A stretch of DNA of 7,692 nt from the NCBI GenBank assembly GCA_024640445.1, contig JAHEEZ010000176.1:1-7692 (forward strand), written 5' to 3'. A program made the position numbers and the translations under genes. The notes under the pieces were generated by a model that was given only the letters and a program-made list of their open reading frames with translations, was not told the origin of the DNA and did not search any database. This stretch comes from Acidobacteriota bacterium (GTDB taxonomy: Bacteria; Acidobacteriota; Blastocatellia; Pyrinomonadales; Pyrinomonadaceae). Below are positions 6,376 to 7,692 of this stretch, piece by piece; position 1 is the first letter of the stretch; the number at the start of each line of letters is the position of its first letter.

Positions 6376-7134
6376 ATGGACCATAGGGAGCTGCTCGGGA
6401 AAGAAGAGCTGAGCGAGGAAGAATCAGCCTGCGTATTCAACGGCATGTGCGACGAGCTATGGCCGGAGTTACTGCCCCAGCAAATTCATATTGGGCAGCT
6501 ACCTGCCAGGACCTCTTCAAATGTTGTCACTACCACAGACACGCCGGTCCCGGAGTGTTCATCCTGCGGACTATGTTGCACCGCGTTCGTACGTATTCCG
6601 GCGGAACCCGAAAGTAAGGTCGAAGATGACGAAACTATCAGGGTGATAAAGAGTATTGGCGAGTTCGAGATAGTGGTGGACCGTTTCATAAAACGCGATC
6701 CGAACGACTTCCGGTGCACGAAGCTTGAAGGTGAACCCGGCGTCGCGGTTTCTTGCAGTATCTACGAAAGGCGTCCGAATTCCTGCCGCGTGTTTGAGGC
6801 GGGAAGCGACAGGTGCCACGCCATCCGGAGAGCTTACGGCCTGGAACCGTTTCTCACTACGAGCGAGATGAGTGCCGCTCTGGAGCGTCTCGATGAGCGG
6901 GATCAAATGAAAGGGACCGGTGAGACTTTGGTCGATTCAGTCCGGTTCGCAGAGGCTTCCGATGGTCAGCGGGTAAGTATCGAAGTCGTGTTGACGGACG
7001 AATCGGAGATGCTGATCCACGAATTCGATCCGGCAAGAGAGACGTGGTACAAGTCGCAGTTCGAGGGAATCACAGTCTTTGAGGCGAAGAGGCTTCTCGG
7101 CAAGCATAGTGAAGAGAAGATGGGACCGTGCTAA
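6376..7134 (+). CDS. YkgJ-like CxxCxxCC metal-cluster protein
   Basis: A cytoplasmic protein of 252 residues carrying the cysteine pattern of the YkgJ/CxxCxxCC family (Pfam 'putative zinc- or iron-chelating domain'), whose biochemical role is poorly known. CSSCGLCC at 61-68 gives four closely spaced cysteines. Further cysteines follow at 114, 127, 137 and 147, with the family-typical stretch SIYERRPNSCRVFEAG (128-143). Two more cysteines precede the domain (19, 25) and one is the last residue (252). The protein is longer than the minimal domain, with about 60 residues before it and 100 after it; neither flank is recognised. I chose the ATG at 6376, preceded by GAGGTG at 5 bp spacing. The frame is open back to 6259, but that extension would overlap the divergent hydrolase gene and the promoter gap. 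It leads a likely operon with the methyltransferase 34 bp downstream. Whether it holds Fe-S, zinc or mononuclear iron cannot be told from sequence. Confidence 0.87.
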   Translation: MDHRELLGKEELSEEESACVFNGMCDELWPELLPQQIHIGQLPARTSSNVVTTTDTPVPECSSCGLCCTAFVRIPAEPESKVEDDETIRVIKSIGEFEIVVDRFIKRDPNDFRCTKLEGEPGVAVSCSIYERRPNSCRVFEAGSDRCHAIRRAYGLEPFLTTSEMSAALERLDERDQMKGTGETLVDSVRFAEASDGQRVSIEVVLTDESEMLIHEFDPARETWYKSQFEGITVFEAKRLLGKHSEEKMGPC

Positions 7135-7168
7135 GGCATCGCCCATTTTCGAAGGAGGAAAAGCGGCT

Positions 7169-7692
7169 ATGGGATTCTACGAAAACCGGATTCTTCCCCA
7201 CCTGATCAATCTCGCCTGCAGTGCAGAAGCAATTGAAAAGGAGAGGCAAATGGTCGTTCCTCTTGCCGAGGGCCGAGTGCTTGAGGTGGGGATGGGTCCC
7301 GCCTTGAACCTGCCTTTTTATGATCAGGATAAGATCGAGCTTGTGTGGGGACTGGAACCTTCAGAGGGTATGCGCCGGAAGGCGCGGAAGAATCTGGCGG
7401 TTACTCCGATCGACGTCCGCTGGCTCGATCTGCCAAGTGAGGAGATCCCGCTTGAGGACGACTGCGCGGACACCGTGCTTCTGACCTATACATTGTGCTC
7501 GATCGGCGATTGGCTGAAAGCGCTCAATGAAATGCGCCGCGTTCTGAAACCGGGCGGGAAGCTGATCTTTTGTGAACACGGCGAAGCGCCGGATGAAAAT
7601 GTTCGAAGGTGGCAGGAAAGGCTCAACCCGGTCTGGAAGAAGGTTTCCGGCGGCTGCAATCTGAACCGGAACATTCCGGAGTGTATCACTCA
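7169..7692 (+). CDS. Class I SAM-dependent methyltransferase, TMT1/METTL7-like, 3' end missing
   Basis: The frame runs from an ATG at 7169 to the window edge, giving 174 residues without a stop. It is a Rossmann-fold S-adenosylmethionine methyltransferase. Motif I is VLEVGMGPALNLPFY (37-51), with the acidic motif II residue E63 in GLEPS. DTVLLTYTLCSI (101-112) is the motif IV strand, and RRVLKPGGKLIFCEHG (123-138) is the post-motif helix and strand. The segment WQERLNPVWKKVSGGCNLNR (148-167) resembles the region after EH in animal TMT1A/B (METTL7), which are thiol S-methyltransferases, and in their bacterial relatives annotated only as class I methyltransferases. Unlike the animal enzymes there is no N-terminal membrane helix. 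An AAGGAGG site (7152-7158) precedes the start with 10-bp spacing. It follows the CxxCxxCC gene by 34 bp and is probably co-transcribed with it. The substrate is unknown; a small thiol or a quinone-like acceptor are both conceivable. Confidence 0.88.
   Translation, partial: MGFYENRILPHLINLACSAEAIEKERQMVVPLAEGRVLEVGMGPALNLPFYDQDKIELVWGLEPSEGMRRKARKNLAVTPIDVRWLDLPSEEIPLEDDCADTVLLTYTLCSIGDWLKALNEMRRVLKPGGKLIFCEHGEAPDENVRRWQERLNPVWKKVSGGCNLNRNIPECIT

Noticed and set aside
1..7692. CRISPR array, insertion sequence, tRNA, rRNA or attachment site
   Set aside because: No spaced direct repeats, transposase or integrase motifs, terminal inverted repeats or tRNA-like cloverleaf were seen; nearly all of the window is covered by genes, and every gap is under 100 bp.

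Overview
The window is an ordinary-looking, densely coded stretch of bacterial chromosome of moderately high GC, with short intergenic gaps, Shine-Dalgarno sites in front of most genes and no sign of mobile DNA. The gene mix is a RecN repair ATPase, a Rhizobium etli-type asparaginase, a secreted M14 metallopeptidase, a membrane alpha/beta hydrolase fused to a DedA-like domain, a CxxCxxCC protein and a TMT1/METTL7-like methyltransferase. This would fit a free-living bacterium of a group such as Acidobacteriota. That placement is a guess from general resemblance, because no rRNA or other strong taxonomic marker is present.

Layout: five genes lie on the minus strand from about 6277 down to 1. 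In transcription order they are the hydrolase/DedA-like fusion (6277-4706), the M14 carboxypeptidase-like protein (4668-3364), recN (3285-1582), the asparaginase (1554-502) and an unrecognised protein that runs off the left edge (496 to before 1). A hairpin followed by a T-rich run at 3345-3317 looks like an intrinsic terminator between the peptidase and recN. It would split the block into a cell-envelope pair (hydrolase and peptidase) and a recN-asparaginase-unknown operon with 27-bp and 5-bp gaps. Two genes on the plus strand, starting at 6376 and 7169, diverge from the hydrolase across a 98-bp promoter region. They encode the CxxCxxCC metal-cluster protein and the start of the methyltransferase, which runs off the right edge.

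How the genes may work together: the hydrolase and peptidase are both predicted to act at or outside the cytoplasmic membrane. RecN and the asparaginase have no obvious biochemical link, so their linkage may be only transcriptional. The CxxCxxCC protein and the methyltransferase are closely spaced and probably co-transcribed, which raises the possibility of shared metal, thiol or redox chemistry, but this is speculative.

I found no clear new defence, mobile or biosynthetic system. The points most worth a second look are the hydrolase/DedA-like fusion, whose membrane half seems to lack the usual charged residues; the two genes (recN and the peptidase) whose promoter-like elements sit so close to the start codon that the mRNAs could be leaderless; and the unknown protein tightly coupled to the asparaginase.
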